Below are positions 10,230-21,810 of a stretch of 64,000 nucleotides of DNA, in pieces. The DNA comes from Xenoacremonium recifei. Its lineage: Eukaryota > Ascomycota > Sordariomycetes > Hypocreales > Nectriaceae. The DNA is taken from positions 1,550,001-1,614,000 of the forward strand of contig WOFQ01000002.1 in NCBI GenBank assembly GCA_012184525.1, read 5' to 3'. Position 1 is the first letter of the stretch. Every line of letters starts with the position of its first letter. The position numbers and the translations under genes are program-made. Under the pieces are notes generated by a model. The model worked only from the letters and a program-made list of their open reading frames with translations. It ran no database searches and was not told the origin of the DNA.

Positions 10230-11540
10230 ATGTCTTCTGCTCCGCGTAAAGAGAACATATACATTTTTATTGATAATTCCAACCTATGGATCCAAGGCCA
10301 GCAGACGTACGCTGAAAAGGAAGGCATGAGCGTCGTATCTGACCCGACTTGGAGGTTTGATCCGGCAAAGCTCAAGCAGATTCTCATCCAGAATTCGGGA
10401 CCCTGGGACGAGAAAAACCCACCAAATGCAGAGGTCTACTTGTACGGGTCCACTCCGCCACATCTGAAGACCGTTTGGGACAAGATCAAGTCACGCGATA
10501 TCAAGGTGAACATCTTTCAGAGGAGCACGTGGACCGGCCGGGAGAAGCTTGTGGACTCGACTATTGTTGCCCAGTCCGTGAGGCGGGCATGCGATGCTCG
10601 GTCTGAGGGGACCTCGGGCACCTTTGTTTTCGTGTCTGGGGATGCCGATATGTTCGCTGCAGTGACGGAGATTGTCGACATGGATTTCGAGGTCCACGTG
10701 TGGTCGTGGAAGAACGCGCTGGCGAGCGTGTATTGCGAGAATCCATCCATGGCTAAAGTTCATGAGCTCGACGAGTACCTGTACAAATTTGGGTTCACAG
10801 AGCCTGAATTCAAGCTGAAGCGTCACCAGATCGACCCGGATAGCGTGGTCGTGCTCGACCCTCAGCCGAAGGCCAGCGAGGTCAACCAGTTCCTCACCGA
10901 GAGCTTTTCAGTTCCTTTCTACCGATATGAAATGGCACGTCACTCATCGTCAACCGAGGATCTGGTCATCATTCCTGTTTCGAAGATGGAGCATACGAAG
11001 GCCACTGAGCTGCTTCAGGCCACTCAAACTGCCCTGAAGAAGCACGGTCTTGACGTCATGAATTATTTGGAATACTCACAACAACATCTTTCTAAACTAC
11101 CAGAAGTACAAGTCTACCTCTCCTCAAAATTCTCAGAGATGCCTGGGTTTGAAGTCGAAGATGTCGGGGAGGATACTCAGGGTAAAGATACCGACTCCAG
11201 CTACACAATAGTCAACCAGAGAGTAAGGGCGGAAAAGGCCCGACGGCGGGCGGACGCCACTAAACTCAGCAACCCTTGTTACTGGAGGAAATACTGCCGG
11301 AATGGAACTCATTGCCTTTATGGCCACACTGTGGAGGAAAGGACATTCTTCGAGCTTTACGGCCGCAAGCATGCCAAGAAGTGTACAATGTGCAAGTACA
11401 AGGATCAATGCAGGCGAGGAGCAGGTTGTAGCTACGCCCATAGTAAGGCTGAGCTGTTTTGTCCAACCTGCGAGGAGAGTGGAAAGCATGCCATGGAGAA
11501 CTGTCCACAGAGGTATCCGCGAGATCGGTTGGGCGTATGA
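10230..11540 (+). CDS. NYN (PIN-like) domain protein with CCCH zinc fingers
   Basis: 436 residues in one exon. An NYN/LabA-like nuclease fold starts at about residue 8: IYIFIDNSNLWIQG carries the first Asp, and later FVFVSGDADMFAAV carries the second acidic motif, both as in NYN/PIN metal-binding sites. A middle helical region follows. The C-terminus has two CX5CX5CX3H fingers (CYWRKYCRNGTHCLYGH and CKYKDQCRRGAGCSYAH) and a knuckle-like CX2CX5HX4C. This is probably an RNA-binding endoribonuclease or RNA-decay factor acting in the cytosol. The frame opens upstream with GTG at 10134, but the ATG at 10230 sits immediately before the NYN strand and is preferred. Confidence 0.85.
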   Translation: MSSAPRKENIYIFIDNSNLWIQGQQTYAEKEGMSVVSDPTWRFDPAKLKQILIQNSGPWDEKNPPNAEVYLYGSTPPHLKTVWDKIKSRDIKVNIFQRSTWTGREKLVDSTIVAQSVRRACDARSEGTSGTFVFVSGDADMFAAVTEIVDMDFEVHVWSWKNALASVYCENPSMAKVHELDEYLYKFGFTEPEFKLKRHQIDPDSVVVLDPQPKASEVNQFLTESFSVPFYRYEMARHSSSTEDLVIIPVSKMEHTKATELLQATQTALKKHGLDVMNYLEYSQQHLSKLPEVQVYLSSKFSEMPGFEVEDVGEDTQGKDTDSSYTIVNQRVRAEKARRRADATKLSNPCYWRKYCRNGTHCLYGHTVEERTFFELYGRKHAKKCTMCKYKDQCRRGAGCSYAHSKAELFCPTCEESGKHAMENCPQRYPRDRLGV

Positions 11541-12667
11541 GATTATTGTTTCTGTGAACGCCATGGGAGCGTGACAGATCAGTGTTGTTTTCTTGCGAAC
11601 TTTCAGTATTATGTTTAGTGAATTCAATGACATTTCTTGAAGGAAATAAAAATTATTAGGTTACTCGCTGGTAATCGTGACGAAAGGACTTGGAGGCAAA
11701 GCGCAGGGACCTTGGCCTGTCCAGTGGAATCATATTTCGAGTATCCTCTACTCCGTAAGTTAGATATACAAAGGGGTTATGTCGACATCGGTCTTGTTCT
11801 TTGGTTTACAACACGAAGACCGATGTAGAGGGGCGGGATTTCATCCTTTGAAGAAGTTCATCCGGAACATCCGTAGCTTTCAACACGGCGTTGAGGACAT
11901 TGATTGATGGTTCAATACAAAGAAGTGCCTGGCTCGTCATCAGAAGACTAATTAACCTCGTCACTGATGATCAGATAAGATCCATTGTCGTGCCGTGGCC
12001 ATCCTACAACCCCACTAGTACTGCAACTCAACCGATTCCCCGGCTCGCTTCTACCTCGGAGGGCACGCGAAGTGAGCTCGGAGGACTCAAATTGAACCGA
12101 AATGCAGGTCGAAGTTTCTGAATTTGTGTTGACAGGCTTCGGTGATCAAATCACCGCGCCAAATTAAGCGAAAACAGCGACCTGATGAACCAACATCTTT
12201 TGTACGTCGTGGTGGGACCCCGGGACCTTGACGGGTCCGCCTATAGACTTCGTCCGGGAATAGAGACTTTCTGGGCAAACTACATTCCAATTCCATAAGT
12301 TGCGAAATTGGGATCAAGAACATATTGAAGTTGCAGAAGGCGAAGAAGGCTTGGACAAGCCTTAGGAAGACGGACTTTGATGTGTGAGTAATAACGAGTC
12401 AGAGTATGAACCTTCATGTGACATACCGGAACCCATTATGAAAGGCAACGGAGGATTTCCGGTCTTTCGCCCCGGGTTATTCTCAAAAAAGCGTGCAATA
12501 GCCCGGAAGCCCCCACCCGGCAGGCGTTCGGGGCAGTCGGGAGTCCGGAACGGTGGACCCTTTGATGAGGCCATCCGTGATGACTGAATACAAGTATACG
12601 TGATGAGCCTTGCAGGTGTAAAACATCCTGTATGTGCCAGCTCCAACAGTCCAGTTTCCCAAACAAG
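11541..12667. other. Intergenic
   Basis: About 1.1 kb without a convincing gene; short open frames on both strands lack family similarity and splice support. Confidence 0.4.
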
Positions 12668-14247
12668 ATGGCTTCACAGACATTCAACATGGCCGACGAC
12701 AGCACGACATGCACCGAGGGCAACTCGATCGAAGAGACCCGAGAACAGAACCCCCAGATCACGGAGAAGCGAGACGACGATCCAGAGAATCCTATTACCC
12801 AGATCAAGTCTACTGATCAAATCCCGGACGGTGGACTCCTTGCCTGGATGACGGTCATGGGAGCTTGGTGCACATCGTTTTGCAGCTACGGGTGGCTTAA
12901 CAGTAAGCCAAAGCCAATAGCAGTTGTAACAGAAGAACTACTTACCTTGCATTTAGGTATTGGTGTCTTTCAAGACTATTATGAACAGAATCTCTTGAAA
13001 CAATACTCTGCTAGTACGATTGCTTGGATCCCCTCGCTGCAGATTTTCTTCATGATGGGCTCAGTACGCATCTTTTGTTTCCTAGCCTCAATCAATGATG
13101 GAAATAGTACTAATGGCACCGGCAGGCCGTTGTGGTTGGAAGAATCTACGATCGATACGGACCCCGATACTTGCTGCTTGTGGGAACCTTTTTGCACGTC
13201 TTCGGTCTGATGATGACATCGCTCTCGACGAAATACTACCAGATTCTGCTAGCCCAGGGTATCTGCAGCGCCATCGGAGCCTCGGCTACTTTCCAGCCTG
13301 GTGAGTTTGCCAGAATCTAAACGCACACTCTCTGCAATCCAGGCTAACGATCACACTAGCAATCAGCGTCGTGCGGCAATGGTTCCATAAGAAGAGAGGC
13401 GCTGCATTCGGTCTCGTATCCACGGGTTCGAGCGTCGGCGGTGTCATCTTCCCCATCATGTTGAACCACCTTGTAAGCGAACTAGGTTACGCGTGGGCTA
13501 TGAGAATTTCCGCGTTCCTGATCTTGTTTCTTCTCACAATCGCAAACCTCACAGTCCGAACACGAGTACCGCATAAGCCTGAACATACGGCAAACTTCGA
13601 CCATCTACAGCCCTTCCGAGAAGTTGCATATGTGCTCTTCATGATGGGATTCCTGCTCATTGCATTTGGTGTTTTTGTGCCCATCAACTATATTGTGGTT
13701 GATGCGCATGCCGCCGGAATGGGGTCATACATCCTTCAGTATTTGGTGCCAGTACTCAACGCTGCCAGGTAAGGCGCCTATATAACAACTAGAGGTTCAT
13801 TCCCTAACGGCTCCCAGCTTCTTCGGGCGTAGTAGCGCCGGCTTCATGGCTGACAAGTTCGGTCCCTTCAACGTCTTCGTCGTTGTCTGTGCCATCACCG
13901 GAGTCCTCACGCTGGGTCTATGGATCCCTGCCAGCAACAACGCTGCGCTCATATCCTTCGCTGGATTTTTCGGGTACTTTTCCGGCGCATACATCGGACT
14001 CCCTGCAGCATTGGTAGCGCAGCTATCGCCTTACCGAGAGTTTGGATATCGAACTGGCTTGGTGTTCGCTGTGGGCTCGATCGGAGGCCTTTTCACAAAC
14101 CCCATCGCTGGCGCAATCGTTCAGTCAGAGAACGGGTCCTATACTGGCTTGAAGATTTTTGCTGGTGTATTCTGCCTTGTGGGGACAGCTTTGGCTTTCG
14201 CAGCGAGAGTCTCAAAGACGGGCTTCAAGCTTGTCACCAAGTATTGA
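12668..14247 (+). CDS. MFS monocarboxylate-type transporter (MCH/MCT family)
   Basis: 451 residues from five exons: 12668-12902, 12957-13063, 13126-13300, 13360-13768 and 13818-14247, all introns GT..AG with frame kept. The hydrophilic acidic N-terminus ends in PDGGLLAWMTVMGAW, the hallmark just before helix 1 of fungal monocarboxylate-transporter-like (Mch) proteins. GRIYDRYGPR matches the conserved loop after helix 2, and RQWFHKKRGAAFGL the loop after helix 4. Twelve membrane spans are expected. The family is annotated by similarity to MCTs, but the yeast members do not simply carry lactate or pyruvate (riboflavin for Mch5), so the substrate is left open. No obvious cluster partner. Confidence 0.88.
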
Positions 14248-15000
14248 GGCATTCGTGGCACTGCGAAGCAAATGATCACCAGGCTCTCGTGAATATGAAA
14301 GGTCTTCTCGCAAATCAATTTGCATTTAAAGACAAATTTTGGAGATAACGGCACAACTGATACCGATGAAGGGATTGAAGACTATAGATTGGGCATCTGG
14401 GCATGGGGACATTTAGAGGGAGGCTGGGTTCGCATCAAATAGACAGGTGTATTTTTCTGTTAGTACGTAATTGCGGGGGAGTTAATTTTTTGTTATTTAG
14501 AATGACATAGAAAGTAGATCGTAATTTCTGAGAACATTTTTCACGGTTTTACAGTATAAACAATGAAGCATTTCTTTGAGGTTGTCCACCCACGACACCT
14601 GCGCTGTTCTCTTTCAATGCCTGGAGGCTGGAACCACCTCTATTCAATAAAGGCCAAAGATCGGGTTGGGCGCCAGAAATTTTAGATACCGGGTAGATCA
14701 AACTATTGGTTCTTTCGTTGTGTCAAATAGCCTGCTCCGAGTCTCGAAGTATTACTCAGCCCAAACAGCTGAAATGTGGCTGTCTCGGAAAAGCAGGAGT
14801 AGGGGGCTGCGGATCTTTACTTATCCCGGGGCAGACGCGTAAAGCCGACACGTGCAGCCCGCCCTCACTGTTTCAACCTTCAACATCTTACTCAAGAGTC
14901 TCAACCTGCAACGTTCATCTCAATCAATCATTCGCGCCATCCCACCTCCTGCAGAAGACCCCATTGCAGCTTTAAACTACCCAGAATACACGATCTCAAG
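14248..15000. other. Intergenic
   Basis: About 750 bp between tandem genes; promoter and 5' leader of the Mpv17-like gene. Nothing else seen. Confidence 0.4.
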
Positions 15001-15765
15001 ATGCCGTCGCCGATCGTCGCTGCCACGCTTCAGGCTGCGGCCCTCTCCACAGCCTCGAATATCCTGGCCCAATTCATTGAGGCACATCAGCAAAAGGTAC
15101 GACATTCATCGCCAAGTGGTCTTGAGCGACTTGCTCAATCTTTCTTCCTGAAGTAATGAATCCGGCGTGATGATTTCTGACGTACGACAGCGTGCCGTGT
15201 CTCTCGACCTCATCCAGCTTTTGCGCTTCGTAATCTTGACCCTCATCACTGCTCCACCAAACTATCACTGGCAACAATTCCTGGAGCGCATGTTCCCAGC
15301 GTATCCTCCTGTGCGTCAGAGCGAAATGCATGGAGACATCGAGATGCATGCACCTGATGCGCCTGGCGAGAAAGAGGGCAGAGGAACCGCCATTGTTGGC
15401 AATGCGCAGCCAAAGTTCAGCATGCGGAACACCCTGACAAAATGGTTTGTCGATTGCATCAGCGCAGGCGCTATCTTGAACACGGTAGCCTTCTTAATTA
15501 TCATGGGACTCCTGAAGGGCCAGCCTAACTCTCAGATTTGGAGCAACATCAAGGCCGTGAGTTCCGGTCCTGAGAAGGAAGCAACTTATCAATGTTAACA
15601 AGCCGGCAGGAAACCATCCCCATCATCGTCGCTGGCTACAAGATCTGGCCGATTGCCTCCATAATCAGCTTCAGCTTCGTTCCAGTGAATAGACGAATCG
15701 TCTTCTTGAGCTTTGTTGGACTGATTTGGGGCGTCTACATGAGTCTCGTGGCGTCGAGGGTCTAG
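15001..15765 (+). CDS. Mpv17/PMP22 family membrane protein
   Basis: 205 residues from three exons: 15001-15096, 15191-15556 and 15610-15765, with introns GTACGA..CAG and GTGAGT..CAG. The C-terminal family signature is clear: KIWPIASIISFSFVPVNRRI, then a final hydrophobic segment ending GLIWGVYMSLVASRV. This matches the W-P-x-x-x-x-x-x-F-x-x-V-P pattern of Mpv17/PMP22/Sym1-type proteins of peroxisomal or mitochondrial inner membranes. Four helices are expected. A charged insertion (residues about 75-105, rich in Glu, His and Gly) in the middle is longer than in yeast Sym1, as seen in several filamentous-fungal paralogues. The role is probably a small-solute channel or stress-related membrane protein. 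Confidence 0.85.
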
Positions 15766-16195
15766 GCAGGTTCTGGACTTTGCAGCGTTAATTATTACTA
15801 CGAAATCTTTGACTGGAGGACAAACGGTTATTGCCCGGATTGATTATCTGAAAAGGCTTGCAGCACAACTTGTAGGCAGGGACTGGAAAATTGGTTGATC
15901 TCTATGGGACATCGGTTTTGGGAAATATTGTTATATTGTCAAGCTACTGAGTGGATTGGTTCGTCATTGAGTCAATGAAGCACTTAGCATTTGGAAGTAG
16001 GGAAATAACACAGCTGTTCATCGCAGAACAGCACGGAAGTTGCCGTATCTTTTCATTTTGCAATGAAATGAAGTGCCGGTCCTAATGAGACAATAAGCAT
16101 TCTTATCAGCGAAATGAGAGCAGTAATTCTATTGAATAATCTGTGGTTCAATTCTGATTAACCTTACCCTAGCGGCGACGACGCTGGACATGCTG

Positions 16196-16381
16196 TTAGT
16201 CTGTCTCTAAATCCGAGCCTATGGCAAAAGCATCTGGAGGTGCAGGTAGATCTGGGCTCACATGTCTCTTGGGAATTGGGTACATCATTTCCTGCCGTAC
16301 GGAGCGTTTACGACTCTCGGGTTTCTTGCGAGACCCAAAGCAGCTACAAAATAGGGTCTGTAGCCACGAAGAACCAGACAT
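16196..16381 (-). CDS. Hypothetical 61-residue basic peptide (doubtful)
   Basis: ATG-initiated open frame. The start MSGSSWLQTLFCSCFGS is amphipathic with two Cys and is followed by a basic stretch (RKKPESRKRS) and a proline-rich, acidic tail. I recognise no family. It could be a short membrane-associated peptide or chance. No splice or promoter evidence was found. Confidence 0.2.
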   Translation of the reverse strand: MSGSSWLQTLFCSCFGSRKKPESRKRSVRQEMMYPIPKRHVSPDLPAPPDAFAIGSDLETD

Positions 16382-16619
16382 CCTGACCTGGTGACGTGGT
16401 TCGCGATTGCTTTCGCTTGGTTTTCGCTTGGTTCTTGGGTTCGTAAATTCGCTATGTGGTGCTGCAAAATGGTTGTAAGAGTCTACGTTACGTTCGTTGA
16501 GTTGTTTTTATAGGAAGGCCAGCATTTCACAAAAATGAACAGTCTGGTCTCCTTCACTGCTGTTCAAAGGATTGGGTGATTGGCCCTAATGGTGGCAACT
16601 GCTTGTCCCCGTGTGTGAT

Positions 16620-16636
16620 TGTTTTTTTTTTTTTTC
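16620..16636. repeat. Poly-T tract
   Basis: About 15 consecutive T on the plus strand in intergenic DNA. Confidence 0.7.
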
Positions 16637-16886
16637 AAGCGCTGATTGTTCCCGTGAACTCCTTCATCGCTACTCAGCATAGTCTCATAGATTAACAATC
16701 CATACATTCAAGGTGGATAGATATCGAGCAGGAGAGTAACAATTTCAATCTGAATCATTGCTATATCATTTATAAAGCCTCCACAGATTTGTTACTGAAC
16801 CAACTACTCTAGAACAATATCCAACAAAATAGGTGACTGGACTTGCCTGAGTCCGTCAGTATGTCACTATGTCTTCCACCCGCCCT

Positions 16887-18360
16887 TTAGTAAGGATCCA
16901 AGCCTGCCAATTGTCGGCCTCGAGGTGACAGAACAGGCTCTTGGATAGGTCTCTTGACCGCCTCTTCATAGGTATGGTGGTCTTGAGGTGGCAAGCGGTT
17001 CTTGACAAGGAAGCTCGAGGGGTCGTGCGTTGTTGACTGCTTGTTTACGAATGCGTTCTTGAGGGTCTCCTGAAGTTCTTCAGGGACCATTGACTTCGGC
17101 TTGTAGCAGACATCTTCGTGAATATTAGCGTCTTGTTGACTCCAAAAGCAGCACAAGTGTGCTGGTTGTGTGTAGCCTAAGAAATTCACTTACAGGCAGC
17201 GAAGCGAGCGTTCGACGATGACGGAGGGGCACCGTAGTGGATGGTCCTCTGATTCAGCTTGTCAGCAAACTCGTGACAAATTTCCAGCACTAACCGGGGT
17301 CACCAAGGATTTCTTACCGAGTCCCAAAGCATCAGATCGCCGGGCTGAGCGCAAACCTTCACCCACTTGCATCCTTTAGAGATGAGCCACGCGCACATCT
17401 CTTCGTCAACCAATTGCCAGGCCCGTTCGTTCCACCCTTTCTCTCCCTTCTTGTGGTCGAAGTGCTCCCAGAGCTCGGTATAAAATCGATTCGATCCATC
17501 AAGAACCATCAGACCTCCATCCTCAGGTCCGTTAGGAAACAGATTCAAGATCCCCTGGGCACACTCGAAGCCGGTTTTGAGAGGGGATTGGTCGACGTGT
17601 GACCAGGGTTTGAAGATAGCATCGGTCTTGGGGCGGTTGTCGTTCGGGAGAGACAAGTTCACACCATCTAGAAATAAGCGTTAGCTCTGTGATTGAATGG
17701 AGGTCCCGCGTATAACTGAGAAAGGAGAGCTAATATGCTTGTTGAAAGCGGAAGTGGCTTACCGTACGATACCAAGAGCTCCTTGGTCCCCCAGAGTTTC
17801 TCGAACTTATCGACCAACCCGGGCTCGCTCTTCAGGTCCCAAACGAATTGTTCATGGGCAATTCCGTACCTTAAAAAGTCATTAGCAACTGTAAAAATGT
17901 CGGCAGGAAGTCGGAAATGGAAGGCCAACTCACAGATTGTACAGGCCACCGCGTGTGTTAAACGGAAGGTAGACTAGATCCCTTTTTGACGGATCGTGGC
18001 GGTCGAACCCAGTGTTCCAACTCTCAAGCCACTGGTATCCTTTCTCGGCATACTCAAGAGCCTTTTCCTTGGGAACGGCACCACGAACTACAGTCCAGCC
18101 CTTGGTCTGAAACTCAACAAGCCAATCCGGAGACTATATTCTAATGTCAGAGCCCGCCCGTGACTAAGGCCTTTCCGGACACAGATACAAAATGAAGAGG
18201 GGGTCGAATTTAACGCAAGAGCATCGTCCTCCCCAACCAGAAGAGAACAATCAAGGGGTGGAAAAAATCGCAGTAGTCTGCTTACATCTTCAGTTCCGAC
18301 AGAAGTCAGATTGACAGGCAGATTGGGAGTAACAGTTTGAGAAATGGTCTGAGTCGCCAT
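16887..18360 (-). CDS. Phytanoyl-CoA dioxygenase (PhyH)-like Fe(II)/2-oxoglutarate enzyme
   Basis: 337 residues from six exons: 18286-18360, 17934-18133, 17763-17869, 17318-17667, 17194-17248 and 16887-17113. All introns are GT..AG with frame kept; the first is the longest (about 152 nt). WTVVRGAVPKEKA matches the PhyH N-terminal strand. The iron ligands are visible: HVDQ (HxD) and the distal His in RTIHYGAPPSSN, with the neighbouring Arg. No signal peptide, so probably cytosolic. PhyH-like enzymes hydroxylate small molecules, lipids or secondary metabolites; the substrate is unknown. The ATG has a good context and starts an uncharged threonine-rich tail. It faces away from the FAH-family gene across about 1.06 kb. 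Confidence 0.87.
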
Positions 18361-19423
18361 GGTGAAAGTTGTTTCGAGCACTTTGTTCCTGATGTGGGAT
18401 TTGTAATGTGATAGCGAGTTGCGAGTTTCGCCGCTTTCTTATCAATTTTGTGAAGATGTCAAAGACGAAATGATTCTTTATCAGATCCAATCTCGGAGAT
18501 CTTTATAGCCTTCTATGCAACGCGATGTAGAAGATGTCATGCCACAGTATGAGGCTGTGACAACCAGGATCGATGGTTTCCAGGACGGAGATGGATGGAT
18601 GTGCGGAGGGACGGCACAGTATCGGTGGCGAGCACGGGACTCGGCCCACTTTGGTCTGTAATTCTCGTCCTCTTTCTCGTCATCTCTAGTGATAAGAGGC
18701 TTTGCGTGGGGAGAACGAGTGGCCCAAGGGGGGGTGAGCGGCTGTCGGGTAAGCAGATCTGCGAAACTAGGAGCAAGAATACCGGCATTGAGCCGGACTT
18801 TCACCGATTCTCAGATCCGTGAGTAAAGCCGAAAGAGGAAATCAACCGGCTCAACTTGACGCCCCGCCACGGCGAAGCTCTTCATCAACTACGGGGTATC
18901 TTTCGTGCTTCACCCTGAACTCGGTTCCTTGCTGCTTTGCTTCTCTGCGTGGGTAACTATTAACGATAGAGCAGTTTCTGCTTATGATGGGCCGCCGTTT
19001 ATTTGGTTCTGATCCGTCGCATTACCTAGCAGATGAGTTTCCCGAGCATCTTTGGACTGCTGAGTGATTAGCTAGGAAGACTTAGAGCTTGGACGGCTAA
19101 ACTCGCTGTTGCCCTGATTTTCCGCCGGCTAATCAGGATGGAATAACTGGTTACTGTTCGGTCATCTACTCCGTACCACGCAGGGAAAATCACCACCGGC
19201 GGTTTTTTGAGAAACTCCTACAGCGTCGGGGCACATTGCCTCATCCGCTGCGGGCAATTTCGTTATATAGGTTTGACAGTGTGTTTGCCACTTTGGAACG
19301 AACCACATCTTCGACGAATCTTGAACTTCGAATTGCCGTGGAACGAGACCGATTAGCGAGTTCAACCAAGTAGAGCCCGACCCTGACTTGTTGCCAGAGG
19401 CCTAAATCTCACTTGATTCCACC
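18361..19423. promoter_or_regulatory. Divergent intergenic region between PhyH-like and FAH-family genes
   Basis: About 1.06 kb with no supportable gene; it must contain both promoters. No specific element identified. Confidence 0.4.
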
Positions 19424-20498
19424 ATGGCCTCCCCAAAGTTCAACCGCTTAATCCGATTTGTCCGTGCTTCTAGCACGACACATTTCGGTGAGCTGCCAGA
19501 AGACCACCCTTGGGATAAGCCTTTGGAAGGAATTCAAGTCGCTTTGTATGACGGTGAATCACCTTGGGACGACAACCTTAAACTCTCGGGTAAAACCGCC
19601 GTCGTTAAGGAGGTCCTCTGTCCGTTGGCAGATGTTTTCTTCATCTATGGTGTCGGCTTGAACTATAAGAAACATGCCGAGGAGTCAGGGGTAGGTGCAA
19701 ACTTGCCTTAACCTCTCCAACCCATTGCCTCATTTCCTCTCATTATTCGGTTCACGATTCATGACGAAAGCATTCCTCGCCACTCCAAGACCTTTGTCAA
19801 ATATCCAGGTCAGTGCTATTGCACTTAAAGGAGAAGCTCTAAATTTCGTCGTAAGCTAACGTGCCCTACGAAGACGCCATAGCGGGCCCATACGAAGACG
19901 TCCCTATGCCTCCGGCGGCCGTGGAAGTAGACTACGAGGTTAGTAAGATCACTTCTCTGGAGGTTTTTTATATGCAACTGTTCTTCGACTGACACCTAGA
20001 GTATTATAGGGTGAGTTCGTCTTTGTCATGGGCAAGGATGTGAAGAACATTGCCCCTGGAACCAACGCTCTCGATTATGTGCTGGGATACACTATCGGCA
20101 ACGACCTATCAAGCCGAATATGGCGGGACCCTAAAAGAGGCACTGGCGGTCAGTCTAATTATGCCAAGTCATTCGACAAGTTTGCACCCCTAGGTCCCGT
20201 CCTGGTCTCCTCGAAGCTTATCCCGGACCCTTCCAAGCTGACTCTACGTACCTGGGTCAATGGTGAGAAGCGCCAACAGTCGGGAATAGACGACCTTATC
20301 TTTGACGTATCCCAGATCATCCAGTATCTCAGTCAGGGCAGAAGAATGAGGAAAGGGTCTGTAGTTATGACTGGCACGCCCTCTGGCGTTGGATCATTCC
20401 TTAAGAGCGGTCCAAAATTTCTACAGGATGGAGACGTCGTGGAAATTGAAATCGACCAGATTGGCAGAATCAGGAATAAGATGGTCTCGGAAAAATGA
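19424..20498 (+). pseudogene. Fumarylacetoacetate hydrolase (FAH) family protein, probably frameshifted at intron 1
   Basis: Four exon-like blocks: 19424-19690, 19771-19808, 19874-19938 and 20010-20498. Family motifs are strong: YGVGLNYKKHAEESG, KTFVKYPDAIAGPYED, the metal-ligand segment VEVDYEGEFVFVMGKD, GYTIGNDLSSR, and TGTPSGVGSF near the C-terminus. Block 1 ends in phase 0 (donor GTAGGT) or phase 1 (second donor). The only AG acceptor before block 2 (ending 19770) needs phase 2 to read IPRHSKTF. The remaining introns splice in frame. So the gene carries a one-base shift at this junction, uses a non-canonical splice, or has a sequence error. FAH-family enzymes cleave or decarboxylate beta-diketo and oxo acids with Mg2+; the catalytic core itself is intact. 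Confidence 0.6.
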
Positions 20499-20672
20499 GT
20501 TTAAGTCTATTGCATGAGATTCACTATAAATCTGCATGCCAAGATAAAATTCAGTAATATGATAGACATGTTTTTCATCCTATCGCGACCAAGGACAGCA
20601 TTTTCAATAAACTTACTACACGCTCTCCCGTTATTCTTTCACCAAAGTGCTTCAGCTACTACTAAACGACGC

Positions 20673-21810
20673 TTATCCAACAGCCCGCGAATTAGCCTCC
20701 TCAATGAATCTGTCTCTATGCTCTTGCATCAAGTCTCTGGCGTTCCTGAAGGCAGTCACTCCATCAATGAAGCCGAATATATCCTTCACTATATTCCACC
20801 AGCCGACCAATATGGTATGATATTGAGGATGCCCATCCTCTGGATCTTCAGTGACATAGTGAGCAAAGATCTGCAACAGCGGACCGGCCAGCAGTACGCT
20901 GCAGCTATAAGCATTGCCATCATAGATCGGATCATCTATCCCGTAGTTCTGCAACACACGCATCGCTTCTGCTCCAGTCGAGCCAAGCAGAATGAGATGA
21001 GCAGTCGTCGCGGAGGACCCAGTCAGCCCTGGGGCAGTTAGGAAGAAGTTTGGCGCGACGAGATCTGACGAATGCTCTTGGGACAGAACACTTTCCTGAA
21101 TCTCCAGGTCCTTGTCAACCTCGTCATAGAGATCCGCGACGTTTGCTGCATCGAAGAGTTGTGGTTTCGGATTGTCAGTTGCGATTGGACGTAGGCCATC
21201 CAGGACTGTCGGATCGGTAGAAAGGGCGCCGGTGGCACCAACCAAGGTGGTTTGCACAAAATCCACAACCTCGCTCGCCGTCATCGCGTCCAGGTATCTC
21301 GTTTTGCACAGTCTGAAGTCTCGCTCGGAGAATGCAGAGGCGGACAAAGAAGCTCGCCTTGGCTTCAATCCCTCCCGAAACTCTTTCAAGAGATTCGTCG
21401 TTGTGTTGACTCCATGGTGGTGAATGCCGTACTTTTGAAGGTCCTGGATTGAGTCGAATAGTTTTACAGACCCCCCCGAGACTCTTGGGGCCCTTCTGGA
21501 GGGACTGTAGGGTGTCGGTTCCACAGATTGGTCTCGGTGGTTCGGAATGGCATCAACAATCCACTGGAAAAGATCAGCTATCCGATGCTAATAAGGACAG
21601 ATGGTCGAAACTTACGCCCCGAATGAAATGAAGATCTGGACCTCCATGTCGTGCGAATCTGGCGAGCGTATTAGGGCACGGTTGGGGCGGTATAAACTTT
21701 CTCTCCGAGCGTCCAGGTCGTTGACGGTCGAGCTGTCTGAGGAGTCGCTCTGTTAGTCTGACCTTGATGACTTTGTGGCTCTTAGCTGGTGTCATATTGC
21801 GAGAGGGCAT
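20673..21810 (-). CDS. Uncharacterised fungal protein ('TPAKSHKV ... GGPDL ... IRG' family)
   Basis: 361 residues from two exons: 21616-21810 and 20673-21563 (intron GTAAGT..CAG, 52 nt). The basic start MPSRNMTPAKSHKVIKVRL leads to RFARHGGPDL and, over the junction, HFIRG-WIVDAIPNHRDQ. The rest is mixed alpha/beta without an enzyme motif I can name. I believe similar proteins recur in accessory regions of Sordariomycetes without known function (recollection, not checked). It is divergent from the CK1-like kinase with about 470 bp between starts, so the two may be co-expressed. Confidence 0.7.

Larger units (their letters stand above)
15766..16886. other. Intergenic with one small open frame and a T-tract
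   Basis: About 1.1 kb. It holds a 61-codon minus-strand open frame (16196-16381, listed separately) and a run of about 15 T near 16621. Confidence 0.35.

Noticed and set aside
12384..12587. Open frame with a Pro/Arg-rich end upstream of the monocarboxylate-type transporter
   Set aside because: Low-complexity composition and no link to the transporter start; likely chance.
20673..21810. Could this orphan be a gasdermin-like target of the nearby subtilisin?
   Set aside because: I see no glycine-rich beta-hairpin pattern or N-terminal pore-forming motif that would support a gasdermin; function left open.
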